DNA of 64,000 nt from Diphasiastrum complanatum (lineage: Eukaryota > Streptophyta > Lycopodiopsida > Lycopodiales > Lycopodiaceae): contig CM055099.1 in the NCBI GenBank assembly GCA_029204225.1, positions 61,597,753-61,661,752 on the forward strand, written 5' to 3'. Shown piece by piece: positions 1 through 13,291 of the stretch. Each line of letters begins with the position of its first letter. The stretch's first letter is position 1. The position numbers were made by a program, and so were the translations under genes. The notes below the pieces were generated by a model. It was not told where the DNA came from. It did no database searches and saw only the letters and a list, made by a program, of their open reading frames with translations.

Positions 1-239
1 ATATAGTTTCCACATGTTCGGATAATAATAATCCATTAACCTGTATCTGATGTTTCTTTAAATTTTTTCGAACATCCAGCACCTTTGTATTTCTTGTGAT
101 AGCAAAACTCAGGTGATGGTGGTTCTTAAAGGTCTCGTCCGATTCTCTGAGAAAGTTAATTTCTTTTATTCGAATATATTCCAAAGCATAAATTGAGAAA
201 CTACCAATTAACATTTCGGTAAGCCCGGACCATTCAACT

Positions 240-665
240 ATAAAATAACCCCGAAGGACAGCCCAGGACAAACATCCTTGCTCCTCTATAGATAGCTTAT
301 TCCACAGTTAAAAACTCGATAGCACCCCAAACTGAATGTCATTGGCCATTCGAATAGCCTTTTATGCTAGGAAGAAAAGCATGTTCCAACATCCACAATT
401 GCTCTAAATTTCGTAACTGGGACATGGTAGAAAATACTTTTCTTTTTAGATGTATAATCTCGTTGGCTGATACTTGGTTAGGCTCCACAGCGTCTCATAC
501 AGCTGTTCTCTTCCTCTTATGGGTTGTTGCATCCGTTATCGATGGGTCTCTAAATCTGTCAGCGGCACTCTCCATCATCGAAAATTCGGCTAGAAGCTCC
601 AAGGTCTGTAAAGATTTATATGCTTGCATAGCCTTGGTGTTCAACTGCAGCTGCAACTCCTAGAC
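240..665 (-). other. decayed coding-like stretch, unrecognised
   Basis: One minus-strand frame reads as protein-like sequence for roughly 140 codons, interrupted by three stop codons. It contains Leu/Glu/Gln-rich stretches such as KSLQTLELLAEFSMME and STMSQLRNLEQLWMLEHAF, which could form helices or a coiled coil. Plus-strand ORFs here are shorter and look random in composition. I recognise no domain, and it matches none of the retrotransposon parts in the rest of the window. It could be a relic of a host gene or of a transposon accessory ORF. Seen: a long quasi-open frame. Inferred: that it was once coding. Confidence 0.25.
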
Positions 666-831
666 TTTGCCATAAGTCGTTCTTGTCTTCCTCTTTTGAA
701 GTCACAAGAACTTGGTCAGTAGGATTCAACACTCTTGCATTATAGATGTTGTCTTTTCTTTCGACTTTCACAAGGATTGGATCCGCACTCCAATATACTC
801 ACTTGCTCATGGTCACTGACCTTGGTGCAGA

Positions 832-870
832 CAATATGCAATATGCAATATGCAATATGCAATATGCAAT
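832..870. repeat. heptamer tandem repeat (CAATATG)n
   Basis: About five and a half perfect head-to-tail copies of CAATATG. A simple microsatellite, with no sign of function. Confidence 0.9.
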
Positions 871-1639
871 CCATAATTTTCTTGCCTTTTCATACGATCC
901 CAATAGACAGCAGTTTGAAACATTCTGCGTACATGTCTCTTGTTAACTCGAGAGTCTGGTTTCTCACAGTAAAGAAGCAAGACCCTCCTCTGATTCATAT
1001 GCCATCCATAATCTCATTGCATACATCCATCAGCAGCACTAAATTGTCAACATATCTAATATATATCACTTAATTTGAACACCTCTACGCCTATCCGCCA
1101 TTCTTCATAAAGGTATCTCAGTTTTGCGATTTCCAGACTCCAGCGGACACCATCGTTTTGATCAATCGAGAGCGCGATAACATATAAAACAGGCACAGAT
1201 GATAGCTTAAACGAGCGTGTAAAACGCTGCATTGGAAGAATGACAAAAGATGTCTGTTAAAATAAAGAAAATTGACTAAGTTCTATTTGTCACAACTCGA
1301 AAAATAGGAAAGGACACGTGTCAATAAAGGAGCGGGTCACTTTTTGACATTAACTCCCAAGTAAGTATAAAAGCAGTTGGTGATGTGGAATAATGTCTTT
1401 TTGGAGGTTTGGACCCTATAGAATAATTAGAATTTTCTGATACAGGATCGACTCAACTTGCATCGAATTCCTTATGGATCGAAAAAATATTTAGAAAAAT
1501 TCGATACAGACTCGAATCTATATATTTTTGATACTTCGATAGATGGAAATATTTGATACCTGGTATTCCATAGATCGATATACACAAAGAGCTCAGTAGA
1601 TCGAAAAAAACAAAAAAATTAAAAAAATAAGAGTATAAC

Positions 1640-4600
1640 TTCTCCTCCCCCTTAGGTTATGAAACGTCCTCATTGAAAGAAAAATAAGAATGAATTTCTC
1701 TTGGAAAAGCATGGATAAAGAAAATCGCTGAAGTAAAACCAAGAGGTTTATTTTCTTTTAAAAACTACAACATAATAAAACATAAAAATAAAACCAAAAT
1801 AAAGAAAATAAAATCAAAAAAATTAAATATTTGAAGCTTCATTGTATTTTTTCACTCGGGCTCTATTTACCCGATTATTCAATAGTCTATTGTGCAGGTC
1901 TGCCAATTGAATAGAGCCAATGTCAAATAGTTCCATTACCTTATATGGTCCCATCCACCTTGTTATGCAGCTTCCCTGGAAACTTCATATGACGACTATC
2001 ATATAATAAAGCAAGATCTCCTTCTTTCAGAGAAGTTTTCCTCAAATTAGTATCATATCTTGCTTTTCTCTTAGCTTGAACCTGAGAGGTTTTTTGCAGA
2101 GCACAATGTTACGTACTTGACCGACAAGATCTTCCTATAATCGAGATATATTATGTAGTCTGTCATTAATCATTTGATTAGATTCGTCTCTCTCATATTC
2201 CTAAATTCGATAGGTAGGAACATCGAATTCAATAGGTAGTATTGGATACATCCCATAAACCAAATAAAATGGGGTTTTGTTTGTTGATATCTTCTTAGTA
2301 TTTCTATAAGCCCAAAGCACAGATGGTAATTTAGTATCCCAATCCGTAGAATGCTAGTCTGTAATTTTATTTAAAATTTTATAGAATTTACCATTAGCTC
2401 TTTTTGTTAACCCATTAGCTTTGAATTATAAGGTGTAGTCCTTCGATGGATATCATAAAATATTTTAGCAATTCTGCAATGGTTTGATTGATAAAATGAG
2501 TGCCCCTTACGGTTACTTAACCAATTCTAGTGGCCATCCATACCTGATAATTATATTTACAAAAAGAAAATGAGCAACTGTCTTAGCATCGTTTCTTTTG
2601 TTGCCTCAACCTCGACCATTTTAGTGCAATAGTTGTGGGTACCAGTATGTATCAATTTTTCTTATGCCTTGTAGCTGGTTTGATAGGACCCACAAAATCA
2701 ATCCCCCATTTTTCAAAGGGTGCTAATGGAAAAATTTGAACTAAGGGCCAATTGCTGGAAGCTATTGGTTTGCCAACTCGTTGACATGGATCACAGTTCA
2801 AAATAAACTGATGAACGTCTTGATACATTGTTGGCCAGTATTTTCCATTCATAATCTTTTTTACTGTATTTTTCATTGCAAAATGGCTTCCTGCATCTTC
2901 TACATGAGAGGATCTGATCACTTGTTGAATGTGATCTTTCTCCAATCATCTTCTAAGTTCCTCATCATTTCCCATCTTATACAAAATGCCTGAGATTATG
3001 GTATAGGGAGCGACTCGATGTTGAAAGACATTTTTCTCCTCCCTGGTCATTCCCACTGGACATTGCAAATTTGCAAATATTCGATAATATCCAAATACCA
3101 TGAATCCTTACTTACTAATTACTTCCTCATCTGGAAGGATGAGGTATCCACACAAATATGAAATTTTTGATCCCAGTTAGGCCGCCTAAAGATTGGAATT
3201 GATTTTAACTTATCTTTCAAAAGCTCAAATGCTTTTTGGTAGTCCTCCCAATTATAATTGGCATTCTTCTTCAAAAGCTTTTTCAAAGGAGATGCCATAA
3301 TAGCATAGTCCTTGATAAATCTTCTGTAGTATCCCAAATGACCAAGAAACCCTCTTAACTCTCACAAGTTTGTAGGTGGCTGCAGAGCTTCAATTATCTT
3401 GACTTTATCTTGGTCTACTTCTATTGCTCTTTCCGATATTCGATGACCAAGAAGTATGCCTTGTAACATTCCAAAATAACATTTTTCAACATGCAATGAG
3501 ATCGATGTTTCTCTGCATCTTTGTAGAGTCTGTCTAAGTTTATCAGGATGATCCTTTGCAGAACTGAAAACACAAAAAATCATCTATAAATATTTCAAGG
3601 AATTTCCTAAGAGAATCTTGAAATATATCCGTCATCATCTTGCTGGTGCATTACAAAGTCCAAAGGGCATTCTGGTGTATGCATAGGTTCTCCAATCGGT
3701 CGTGAAGGTAGTCTTATCTCGATCTTTTTTCTTTATTTGGACCTGATTGTATCCTGAGAAACCATCCAGGAAACTATACTTCTCATAACCTGCAACTTTA
3801 TCAAGTATCGAATCTGTAAACGGTAAGGGATGGTAATCCTTTTTAGTTGCTTCATTGAGTTTCCTAAAATCCTGGCATACTCGAATTTTTTCTGTCTTCT
3901 TCTTCGGTACAATGACAATGGGGAAAACCCATTCACCACTCAAAACTGGATAAATAATGTCTGCTTCCAAGTATTTATCAAGCTCTGCTTTCACCATTAA
4001 AAAATACATTGGGTTTAATCAATATTGCCTTTGATGAACTGGAAAGGCTTAATAGGTCTTGGTATATACCCATTTTATATTTTGATAGATGCAATGATAT
4101 ATTGACTTGTTTTTCCAGACCAATGGAGATCTTGTGAATTTCATCCTTATCAATCATTCCCATGCTTGAATTGACTTCACTTTTGCCATAGATTTCTTGG
4201 CCTTGATTACCATTGTGCTTTGGTTCGTCTTCATCAATCTCGTAACACTCCAGATATCAAATACCTATATAATTAACAGTTCATCTGATGAAGAAAATTC
4301 AGTATCCGAAGTATATCTCAAATCAGACTGAGTTTCTCCCTCGTATTTTTCCTTTGACCATTTCATACAGATCTCTTGCTTGATTGGATCCCTTAATTGG
4401 AAATCAAAATTCCTTCTTTTTCCAATATGTGACTACGTCAGCATCATACAACCATGGTCTGCCTAACAACATGGGATAAGAAGGCATAGTTATTGGTTTT
4501 ATAACCAAAAAGTTTAACAAAAACATTTCTCCTTTGATTTTAGCTTACATGTTATTAAGTAGGCCAATTGGTTTTCTTCTAGTCTGATCTGCCAATCTTA

Positions 4601-5210
4601 GAAACTTGGTTGTAGGAGTTATATGAGCTAATCCCAAATCATAAGCCATTTCCTCTGTAATGATATTTACTCCCTGAATCGATAGGTACATTTGAAATAA
4701 TACACCTTTGATTTGGACCTCAATTTCTGGAGCTCCTTTATCAAACAACCTTGATCTTATTTACATTGACTGCTGGTAACCTAAATTTTTTTCTTCTCTT
4801 TTTCACCAACAGTTCTTTAAGTTGCTTCTAATAAAACACATTATCTTCGAGCAATTCCTTAATAGTAATAGTTGGTTGCAAATTTTTCGAGATCCTCAAT
4901 AAAATCATAGCTAGTTCGAGGAACAATTGGTTTATCCACCTTAGCTTTAAAATTTTTTTTACTTGTCGTAGGTTCCTCAAATGAAACGTTTTTCTTTGGC
5001 TGACTACTATCCATATTCTTGCTTTCAAAAAATTCAACCAAATTACTCAACATTGTATGAGTAGTAGATTTATTCTTTTGGAGAAGTAAACTATCTGTTA
5101 AGCTCAATTGACTTAATGTAAGAATCTCCAAGTGAAGATCCTCCAAATCTTGTTGCGTGCACCAAAAGGAATTCAGGTCCATGCTATCTTTTTCTTGCAT
5201 TCATGCTACA
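1640..5210 (-). mobile_element. Ty3/gypsy retrotransposon fossil, Tat/Athila-like
   Basis: A minus-strand gypsy copy, broken in many places. In element order: a gag-protease linker (about 5200-4860), a retropepsin-like region (4748-4545), reverse transcriptase (about 4010-3360; motifs IRVCQDFRKLNEAT, YSFLDGFSGYNQV and MPFGLCNAPA), the RT thumb and RNase H start (3337-3119; GYYRRFIKDYA), the integrase zinc-binding and core start (2945-2650; CDPCQRVGKP, WGIDFVGPI), and an integrase tail near 1970-1850 (GPYKVMELFDIGSIQL). A purine tract on the minus strand at about 1640-1654 probably marks the end of the internal region. The lineage guess rests on the WGIDFVGPI and WPTMYQD style of the integrase. 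No paired LTR was found and the gag core is not visible. Old. Confidence 0.85.
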
Positions 5211-5639
5211 TGCAAGTCATAAATAGCAAAAGAAAATGTCCCTCTCCTTTTCTTGAATGCATGTCCATGCTCTTGACCTTGCAAAGGTGAACCAACATCA
5301 CCACCAACAAATATCATCAAGTAAAGATTATCTATAAATATTTGTGTATGTCTTTAGCTAAATTTGTGAGGCAGTGGTAAGCTATTGTGACAATATGCTA
5401 CAAGATGAGATGTCACTCCAAGATGAATTTGAACATTAAAATGAGTCTCTTTCTAAAATCTGATTCTTTTAGAACATTGCAATATTTAATTTTCTTTTTC
5501 TTTTAGTAACAAATTGAATTTGAATTCTTATTTGCAAGGCAAAGATTTGTGGGGATATATTGATCGTCTTGTTTATTGATATCATATTTCATGCATACAC
5601 TTTGATTAGAGTTATTCTTTTGAGATAAGAAAAAAAAGT
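5211..5639. other. AT-rich stretch without recognisable gene
   Basis: AT-rich sequence between the gypsy fossil and a microsatellite. No coding stretch or terminal repeat was recognised. Confidence 0.5.
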
Positions 5640-5811
5640 ATTAATACGTGTATGTGAATTTGTATGTATTTGTTGATGCATGTGTACGTGTATTTGTAAT
5701 GTATGTATATGTGTATGTATGTGTGTGTGTATATAAATTTATATGTATGTGTATGTGTATGTGTATGTGTTTGTCTGTGTATGTGTATGTGTATGTATAA
5801 GTATCTGTATG
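5640..5811. repeat. TG/TATG-rich microsatellite
   Basis: A compound array of GTGTATGTGTAT and TATG units about 170 bp long. Apparent ORFs across it encode only His-Thr or Tyr-Ile-His strings and are artefacts of the repeat. Confidence 0.9.
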
Positions 5812-6139
5812 TGTTGTCGAAAATTGATAGGTTAGTCAGCGGAAGCTTGAGCGGGTGCGTGTAGGATTGGAAGCACAATAAACAACAACAGAATATTCAA
5901 ATTGAATGATTCAAACAAATGCACAATGAAACGATACAGTAGTGAATGAAAATTTGCACTCTGATTAATATCAAACCGTGAGTAAAAATGTTTGAAGTGA
6001 TAACTTCAGCTTACAGTCGTTGAGCGTGATAACGTTGGCTACAAGAACTCAAACAATCAGAAGTAGTTTTCTGATGAGGATTCTAGGATTATATCCTACA
6101 AAATATCTACAACTACCTTGTGTTGTAGTTATTACAACC
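5812..6139 (-). other. LTR-like scrap abutting a copia LTR
   Basis: Starts with TGTTGTCGAAAATTG on the plus strand, so the minus strand ends TTTTCGACAACA, a typical LTR end. It occupies the place where the 5' part of the copia LTR starting at 6140 should be and does not resemble that family's other LTR. It may be a partial or solo LTR of another family. No partner copy lies in the window. Confidence 0.35.
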
Positions 6140-6962
6140 GGACGTTCCCAACCACTTCCCGAAATTTGCGAAGTGAGAGAAAACCACTTCACGTAAAATG
6201 CAAAGTGAGAGAATTTGCGACGTCCTCGTCCATGTCAACATTCCCTATGGCTTGACAGTATACACTATGTATAGTTTTCACAAAAGCCATATACTTCCAC
6301 ATACAACAGCTTACCTAATTAGGTGACAAACATTTAATGTACTAATACATGGATGCAATCTATAAATAAATCATTCTAGCATAGATCACTTGAGATGCTC
6401 CATCCATGAGACGTATTATTTGAGCCTCCTAGTTACTCTATCATTTCTGGTTGTAATTGCTATTTTATTGTGCTTCAATGTAATATAGTAGCAACATGCT
6501 TTTCTATATGTGTATGACGTAGATGAATGCTTGTTGTGATTGAATGCATTTTATCGCTATTTGATCGCGCTTGTTTATTTACTTTGATCAGAACACAGAT
6601 GTCTACGACTCCTCAGTTTCTGATCAGACGATGGCTGTCTTTGACGCCTGAAGAACTCGCGATATCATACTGCTCTTTCCATCTATTTCAGAACCAAACT
6701 TGACATTGAATTTGTTTTTCAGAAATACCACACACAAACCATTTCTAATCTCTTCGGTGGACTGTTCTCTCATTTTTGTGAGTATGAACTAATTTTTAAG
6801 ATCCTGTTGGGCAATTAGAACACTTAAAGCTATGATTATATTTAGCATAAGCTTTCTATTAGATTGTTTTTGCATCTAGCAACTGATTGTAATGGGAGAG
6901 TTGTTTTACAATATTCCTGCTCTTTTCTCCATTCGCGTTCTTCTATATCCCTTGCCCCATCA
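6140..6962 (+). repeat. partial 5' LTR of the outer copia copy
   Basis: Aligns with the last 780-820 bases of the LTR at 14380-15800. Shares a TATA box (CTATAAATA, near 6359) and ends TGCCCCATCA just before the primer site. The first 600 or so bases expected from the 3' copy are not present. Confidence 0.88.
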
Positions 6963-6965
6963 GAT

Positions 6966-6977
6966 TGGTATCAGAGC
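6966..6977 (+). other. primer binding site (initiator tRNA-Met)
   Basis: TGGTATCAGAGC, the standard plant copia primer site complementary to the 3' end of initiator methionine tRNA, three bases past the LTR end. Confidence 0.92.
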
Positions 6978-9419
6978 GTAGCTCATATAAACTGAGAGAT
7001 TAAGTGTGTTCTATTTGTATCTATTTGTATTACTATTAGTATGTCTCATATAGGTAGCTCTTCGTCTTCATCATTCAGCGAAGCTAGAATCATTAACAAG
7101 TTCAACGTTTCTAACTTCTACATCTGAAAGTTAAAACACCGGATGATGTTGATAGATAGAGTTCTTTGGGATGTAGTAGAAGGTGCTAACCTGAAACCAG
7201 AAGATGGTGATCAAGCAAAGACTTGGAAGATCAAAGATTAGAAGACCTTAGCTGACGATCTCCACACAACCCGACCTCACTCTTCAAAAGGTGATTGGTC
7301 ATCTTCTTCAAGAAGAAATGCGGAGAAAGACTAGCAGCCTGTCTATCAAAGACAAATCCATGACTCTAACCAAGAAGAAACACTACTCCAAGGGTAAGAA
7401 TCAAGTGCAGCAGCGACAATTGAAGCCTCATACTGAAGGTGAGAATAGTGGATCACGAAAGAAGCTTTTCTGCAGATATTGGAAGAGAGCCAATCACGAC
7501 ATCAAGGAGTGTTATATCCGGATCTACAACGAGACGAAGAAGCAACAACAACAGCAGCCAGACTCCTCCAACGTTGAGCAAGATACACATTTGTTAATGG
7601 CTTACAACAACAACAACGAAGACTGTGATAGCTAGAACCTGGACAGCGGCGCTACCCAACACATGACCTCTCGCAAGGAATGGTTTACCGAGTATGCAGC
7701 TTATAGTAGAGATCAATTCATCTACCTCGGAGATTCAAGCACCATACGCGTTGAAGGCAAAGAGACAATCAAGATCACATTCATCAACGATCTATCTATT
7801 TGTGTTTCCAACGTCCTTTCACGTTCCTCAGCTATCAAAGAACCTATTATCAGTCTCTAAGATAACTGATGAGGGCTACACTGTTACTTTCTCATCTGAG
7901 CAGTGTACAATATTCGAGGAAGATACTACTCTGACTACATGCACTAGAGTCGGAAATCTTTACGTACTCTCTAATTCAGTTGCATTAGCTAGTATCTCTA
8001 ATGAAAATGTAAACGATAATGCTATTCTGTGGCATAGTCGATTTGGACACGTGAATACAAAATCACTTTCCTATATGCATTGTAATAATTTAGCTGATGG
8101 ATTGTATTTCTCTTCTTCATTAGATAGGAAATCTTTCGTTTGTGAATTATGTGTCTATGGCAAACACTCTAGAAGCAAGTTTCCCAAATCATATTCCATT
8201 AAAACAAAGCATGTATTGGATCTTGTACATAACGATCTTTGTGGTTTAATGTCATCCTTAGGAGATGCAATCTATTTTATCACTTTCATAGATAATAATT
8301 CTAGATGGTCTACAGTCATGTTCATTAAGCACAAATCTGAAGCCTTTGAATGCTCTAAGAGATTGAAGGCCATGGCAGAGACACAAACATCTACGAAAGT
8401 GAAGGCATTCTGAACTGATGGTGGCAATGAATACCTCTCTAACGAGATGACTACATGGCTGAACATGGAATTAGAAGACAGTTCACTACTTCCTATTCAC
8501 CTCAACAAAATGGGATTGCAGAAAGGAAGAATCAAACTCTTCTCAACTCAGCCAGATCCATGCTACATCAAGCACACCTACCTGCGAAGTTCTGGACAGA
8601 AGCTACTGCCATAGCCTGTTACGCGCAGAACAGATCCAACACCAAAGCCGTCAACAACAAAACTCTCGTGAAGTTTGGCATGGACACAAACCTAATGTCA
8701 GCCATTTATAAGACTTTGGTTGTATATGTTTTGTTCACATTCCTAAACAACTTAGGAAGAAGCCGGATCATAGGAAAAATAAATGTATTTTCGTTGGCTA
8801 TTCTGATGAACATAAAGCTTATAAAGTTTATGATCCATCCACCAATGTAGTATTTGTCTCTGGGGATGTAATATTTCAAGAACATACATACTACGATTTC
8901 AAACAACCATCGATAAACGATGCTATGTCATTTCATCCTATTTTACATAGCATGGATTCTTCCAACGATAATGTTTCTTCTACAGAACCTGCAAGTACAT
9001 CTACTGAAGCCGAACAGCCGACAATACCTATCATCAGACCAGACCAAGCTAGCTCAAGCAGATATGGAGAAATTCAATAAGAAGCATCATTGTATCTTGG
9101 TCAACCAAACGTCCGCAGATCCTCACCAATGTATGCAATGCTGTGTACTAGACCAGATTTAGCATACACTGTTAGCACAATTCATGTCTAATCCTAGGAT
9201 CTCTCATTGGAAAGCATTAAAGAGAGTGATGAGATATATTCAGGAAAGTTTAGATCACATTTTATGTTATGATGAAAATGCTATCGACCCATTCATCCTA
9301 CGAGGCTACTCCCACTCATACTGTGAGGCTACTCCGATTCAGATTGTGGAGGAACAGTCTCTACCAGAAAATCTACCCCCAAGTTCTGTTTCTATCTAGC
9401 AGGGGGACCGATTTCGTGG

Positions 9420-10121
9420 TGTGAAAGTACTGTACTTTAGGACCATAAATGGATCTACAAAAGATCCACAAGAGTGATCGGATGCTTGCTTAACAATCTA
9501 TCAAAAAACTAGACACAAAAAAGTTGATCTAGATTGGCAATTTGACAAACAACAAGCATTAACAATCAAAAGCATTGATAAACATTGAAATCCGAGACCA
9601 CACGTGTGTAATACAGGCTGTAGTACGGACTTCAACCTGAGAAACAAGTAGAAATTGATTTGGTTTCATTTGGATCACAAAAACTCAATGTACATAGTGA
9701 ACTAGCTTGAGATTGCCAATGAGCTCCAAAAAATTTTCTATCTTCTCACTATGGAGAGAGGGAATACATAGCAAATTCGACTTCCTTCTTGAAGTTAGGT
9801 GGATTTCCAGCATGTAATAAGGAAGTTAACTCACTCTCCTTGACCTAAAATGAAACCCTAGTCTATTTCCTAGAGTTATGCTTGGTAGGTAGCTAATTGG
9901 TCAAATTTTCACCTTAAACTTAGGTGTAGGTCCTATAAAGTAGGGATGACCACCAAATAGACATGACCAACTCTCTTGACTTGACCTAACCTACATTAGG
10001 ATGGGTTTCCCATGTGGCACCATGGCGTCACATGTGTGGGACCCACTTGTGTACACAATTTACACTATTCTACATGGTTTTTGATCAAGCTAGATTTGTC
10101 AATTTTTGGCAATTCTTCACA
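9420..10121 (-). repeat. 3' LTR of the nested copia element
   Basis: The left copy on the plus strand, about 702 bp, starting TGTGAAAGTACTG and ending GGCAATTCTTCACA. Near-identical to 13292-13986. Confidence 0.95.
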
Positions 10122-11452
10122 CTCCTCCTCAAATTTAGCTTGATCTATCTACAACTCTCTTGCTAGATGAATGAATGCTTTTAGAAGTGTCTAAAAAATC
10201 CAGCTACAAACAAGGAAGTTTTGAGACTCCAATAGAGAATGATGTCCATGAAGGATCTTTCACCACCTCTTAGAGGATCCCTTACAAGATGTTCCATAAA
10301 TGTGGCTATATACATGTAGCACACTTCAAAACTAAACATCATGCCAAGCCATGGATTCCAATGCATTATGTGCACTTGAAGATACATCAATTAAAATATT
10401 AAGTGCATAAATAATGTTGCCAAAGACAACTTGTCTTGCTTGATCCATATGATTGAGCCTAGATGGCTCCATCTTGATACTCAAGGTTCTTCTTGGAGTC
10501 CTCGGGTCTTGAGCTTGATCCTCCACTTGACTTGACTCCAAAACATCAATGAATTGAATAATGTGTTGATCCAAAGGTGCTTCTTCAAGTTTACAAATCT
10601 TCCACTCTTGAAAGATCACATTTCCACCATTGACATATTCTTTGGTTGAAAACAAGTAGATTCTACAATCTCTACTTGAAGAGCAAAACACTACCATTAT
10701 TCCTATCATTGAAATAGGATAATCTTTGGTCCTTACATTGGAATGATCATGCACAAAGCATGTGGACACAAAGATTTCCAAAGCAAATGATGTTTCATCT
10801 TTTATGACTCTATTCAAACTATTACAAAAATAGTTATCCAATGAAATTGCTTTATCAACAACAAATGTAGATTTCAAAGCATCCCATTTCATTGTCTTGT
10901 CCTACAAAGTAATAAACACCATGGATCTTAAAGGTAAGAAACAAGTCACCTCATGTCTACTAATACTTTCCAAAAAGTATTCAAAGATAGTAGACTCTCC
11001 AATGCTCACCACCCTTGCAAGATGCACACTTGAATGGACAATTTGCATGCAATTTGATGAATCGACCATTGTCATTGAGGACTCCCTTGGAAATCTCATG
11101 CTTTGAGGCTGATCCTCAAGATCTTCCTCCTTTTGATGCTCCTCCTCAATGCAAGCAAGATCACACTTTGCCAAGATCTCCTCTTGAGTGATCTCCTCCT
11201 TCGCCAAGCTCATTCTTTCAAAAGCAACACTAGCTTCCAACTTAAACAATCTTCCATGTTTAAATCCCTTTGCAATGCAAACATCATTCTTCAAGATGAA
11301 GCAAACACCATGCTTAAAGTGGACATCCAAGCCACTTTCTAAGAGTAGACCAACACTAAGCATATTCTTGGTGATTGATGGTACATAAAGGACATTTTCT
11401 AGATCCATGCATTTTGAGGATTCTAGATACAAAGAGATGGTGCCAACACCAT

Positions 11453-12511
11453 CTATCCTACACTCTTCATCATTTGCAATAAAGACAAATTTTTTAGCAT
11501 CATTGAATGAGTGTAAGGTTGAGAAAAGTCCTTTTCACAAGACATGTGGGAGCTAGCCCCACTGTCGATCCACCAATTGTCTCTTGAATCGCTATTGCTT
11601 GTTGGTGAGGATGTAGATGCCATCAAGAATACATCTACTTCATCCTCCTCCTCCTCCTTTGCAAGGTTTCCTTGTTTGTCCTCCTCCACTTGTGCTCTTA
11701 GCCTCTTGTAGCATTCAGATGCATAATGCCCCTTCTTTCCACAAAAGAAGCATTTTTGCTTTAACTTGTCCTTTGAACTTGATGCGTCATCCTCTTCTTT
11801 GGCCTCCTTTGGATGCTTCTTCTTTCCATTGGTCTTCTTTTTGCCCTTGAATGAGAAATTGGCTTTCTCATCACCATCCTGCAAAGACAAGGAACTCATC
11901 CTAGATTTTGCATGGAGCATCCTACACTCTTCAGCCACTAATACACTATGAAGTTTTTCTATAGTTGGCAAAGTGTCTTGGATGGCAAAACTTTGGACCA
12001 AATTTGCAAAGTCATCTCCTAGACCATTAAGGACAATTTGTACAAGCTCTCCATCATGAATCTTCTCTCCAATGGAAGCCAACTCCCTATTTAGAGACTT
12101 GATTCTGAGTACATAATCCTGTGCACTCTCCTCACTTCTCCTCATGCTTTGCAAAATTTGATTTCTAAGCATAATAACTCTAGAAGTGTTGCTAGACTCA
12201 TAGATTGATTTTAAAGACTCCCAAGCCTCTTTAGCATTAGTACAAGCTGATACTTCTCTCAACAAATCATTGCTCACATTCATCTTCACACAATGAAGTG
12301 CAAGCCTAGATCTCTTCTTGTATCTAGCTAACTCCTGTGCACCTAGAGGTTCATCTTCATCTTCAATCAAGAACTCATGAAGGTCTTGGAGCACCAAGAG
12401 TGACTCCATCCTAACCTTCCAAATAGCATAATTTGTAGAATTCAATCTCTCACTAGCTTCTAGAAGGTATGCTCCAGCATATCCCATCTTACTAGTGACT
12501 TCTACAAACAA
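11453..12511 (-). CDS. copia gag-protease (UBN2-type gag, zinc knuckle, start of protease)
   Basis: A 352-residue reading frame of the nested copia element. The N-terminal two thirds is a UBN2/gag-polypeptide capsid region (YLLEASERLNSTNYAIWK near residue 15, then ESLKSIYESS and MRRSEESAQDYVLRIKSL). It is followed by a Lys-rich stretch, a CCHC knuckle CFFCGKKGHYASEC near residue 254, an acidic linker, and the aspartic-protease motif WIDSGASSHM near residue 315. Gag proteins of this kind package the element's RNA. The frame looks whole across gag, unusual among the fossils here, and fits the youth suggested by the LTRs. Confidence 0.88.
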   Translation of the reverse strand: MFVEVTSKMGYAGAYLLEASERLNSTNYAIWKVRMESLLVLQDLHEFLIEDEDEPLGAQELARYKKRSRLALHCVKMNVSNDLLREVSACTNAKEAWESLKSIYESSNTSRVIMLRNQILQSMRRSEESAQDYVLRIKSLNRELASIGEKIHDGELVQIVLNGLGDDFANLVQSFAIQDTLPTIEKLHSVLVAEECRMLHAKSRMSSLSLQDGDEKANFSFKGKKKTNGKKKHPKEAKEEDDASSSKDKLKQKCFFCGKKGHYASECYKRLRAQVEEDKQGNLAKEEEEDEVDVFLMASTSSPTSNSDSRDNWWIDSGASSHMSCEKDFSQPYTHSMMLKNLSLLQMMKSVG

Positions 12512-12855
12512 GAAATAGATTTGATTGACTTGAAACTCACAAAGGTCTCACACTTGCAGTGTTTCACTCAAATTTGATTTCTAATCCAACAAATGGACTT
12601 ATAATCACAGTTCTATCACTCCCTCACAAAGCTGGAATGAAGATAAGATGAAGTGAAAACTACTTTCAAACAAATCTTGCCAAGAAATGGATTTGATTGT
12701 CTCTAGAAACTCACTAAGGTCTCTCTCTTGTAGTTTTTCACTCAAATTAGATTTCTAATCCAACAAATGGACTTATAATCTCAGTTCTAGCACTCCCTCA
12801 CAAAGTTGGAATGAAGATAAGATGATGTGAAATCTACTTACAATCAAATCTTGCC
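12509..12855 (-). repeat. 172-bp tandem duplication in the copia leader
   Basis: Two diverged head-to-tail copies with a period of 172 bp (about 12509-12680 and 12681-12855) in the untranslated leader between primer site and gag. Shared blocks include CTAATCCAACAAATGGACTT and CACTCCCTCACAAAG. The copies differ from each other far more than the two LTRs do, so the duplication is older than this insertion and belongs to the family. Confidence 0.85.
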
Positions 12856-13291
12856 AAATTTGGCTATTTTTGGACAAAAAAATGACTTAATCTCTTTTTC
12901 CTTCTTGGTGTACTTCCAAGACCTGTTTTTAACCTTAATAGGACTTGAACTCAGCCTAGATTAATTAGATTTCATGAAACAAATTCAAATCTAATCAATG
13001 ACAAATGATCTTGGTAGATTATCCTAGGATCTCCACCAAAAATTACACCAATAGCTCACAAATTGAATTTTTTTGGATCAAATGAATACCATGCATTAAA
13101 TGCAGGTTCAGAGGTGCCCACACATGTGGACAGTACGGATTTGGACCCCTACCAAGTTTGGGATCAAATCTCCTCACCAAAATCAAGATTCTAGCTTGCC
13201 CTCTCAATACTAGTTTTTAGCACCAAAACTTGCTAAAAATGGATTTGCATTAGATCAATGGCTTATGCTCTTGTACTTGGCTCTGATACCA

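Noticed and set aside
5612-5878. 88-codon minus-strand ORF rich in His-Thr
   Set aside because: It is a translation of the TG microsatellite.
6966-6977. TGGTATCAGAGC motifs as possible tRNA gene pieces
   Set aside because: Each one directly follows an LTR end and is a retroelement primer site. No cloverleaf is present around them.
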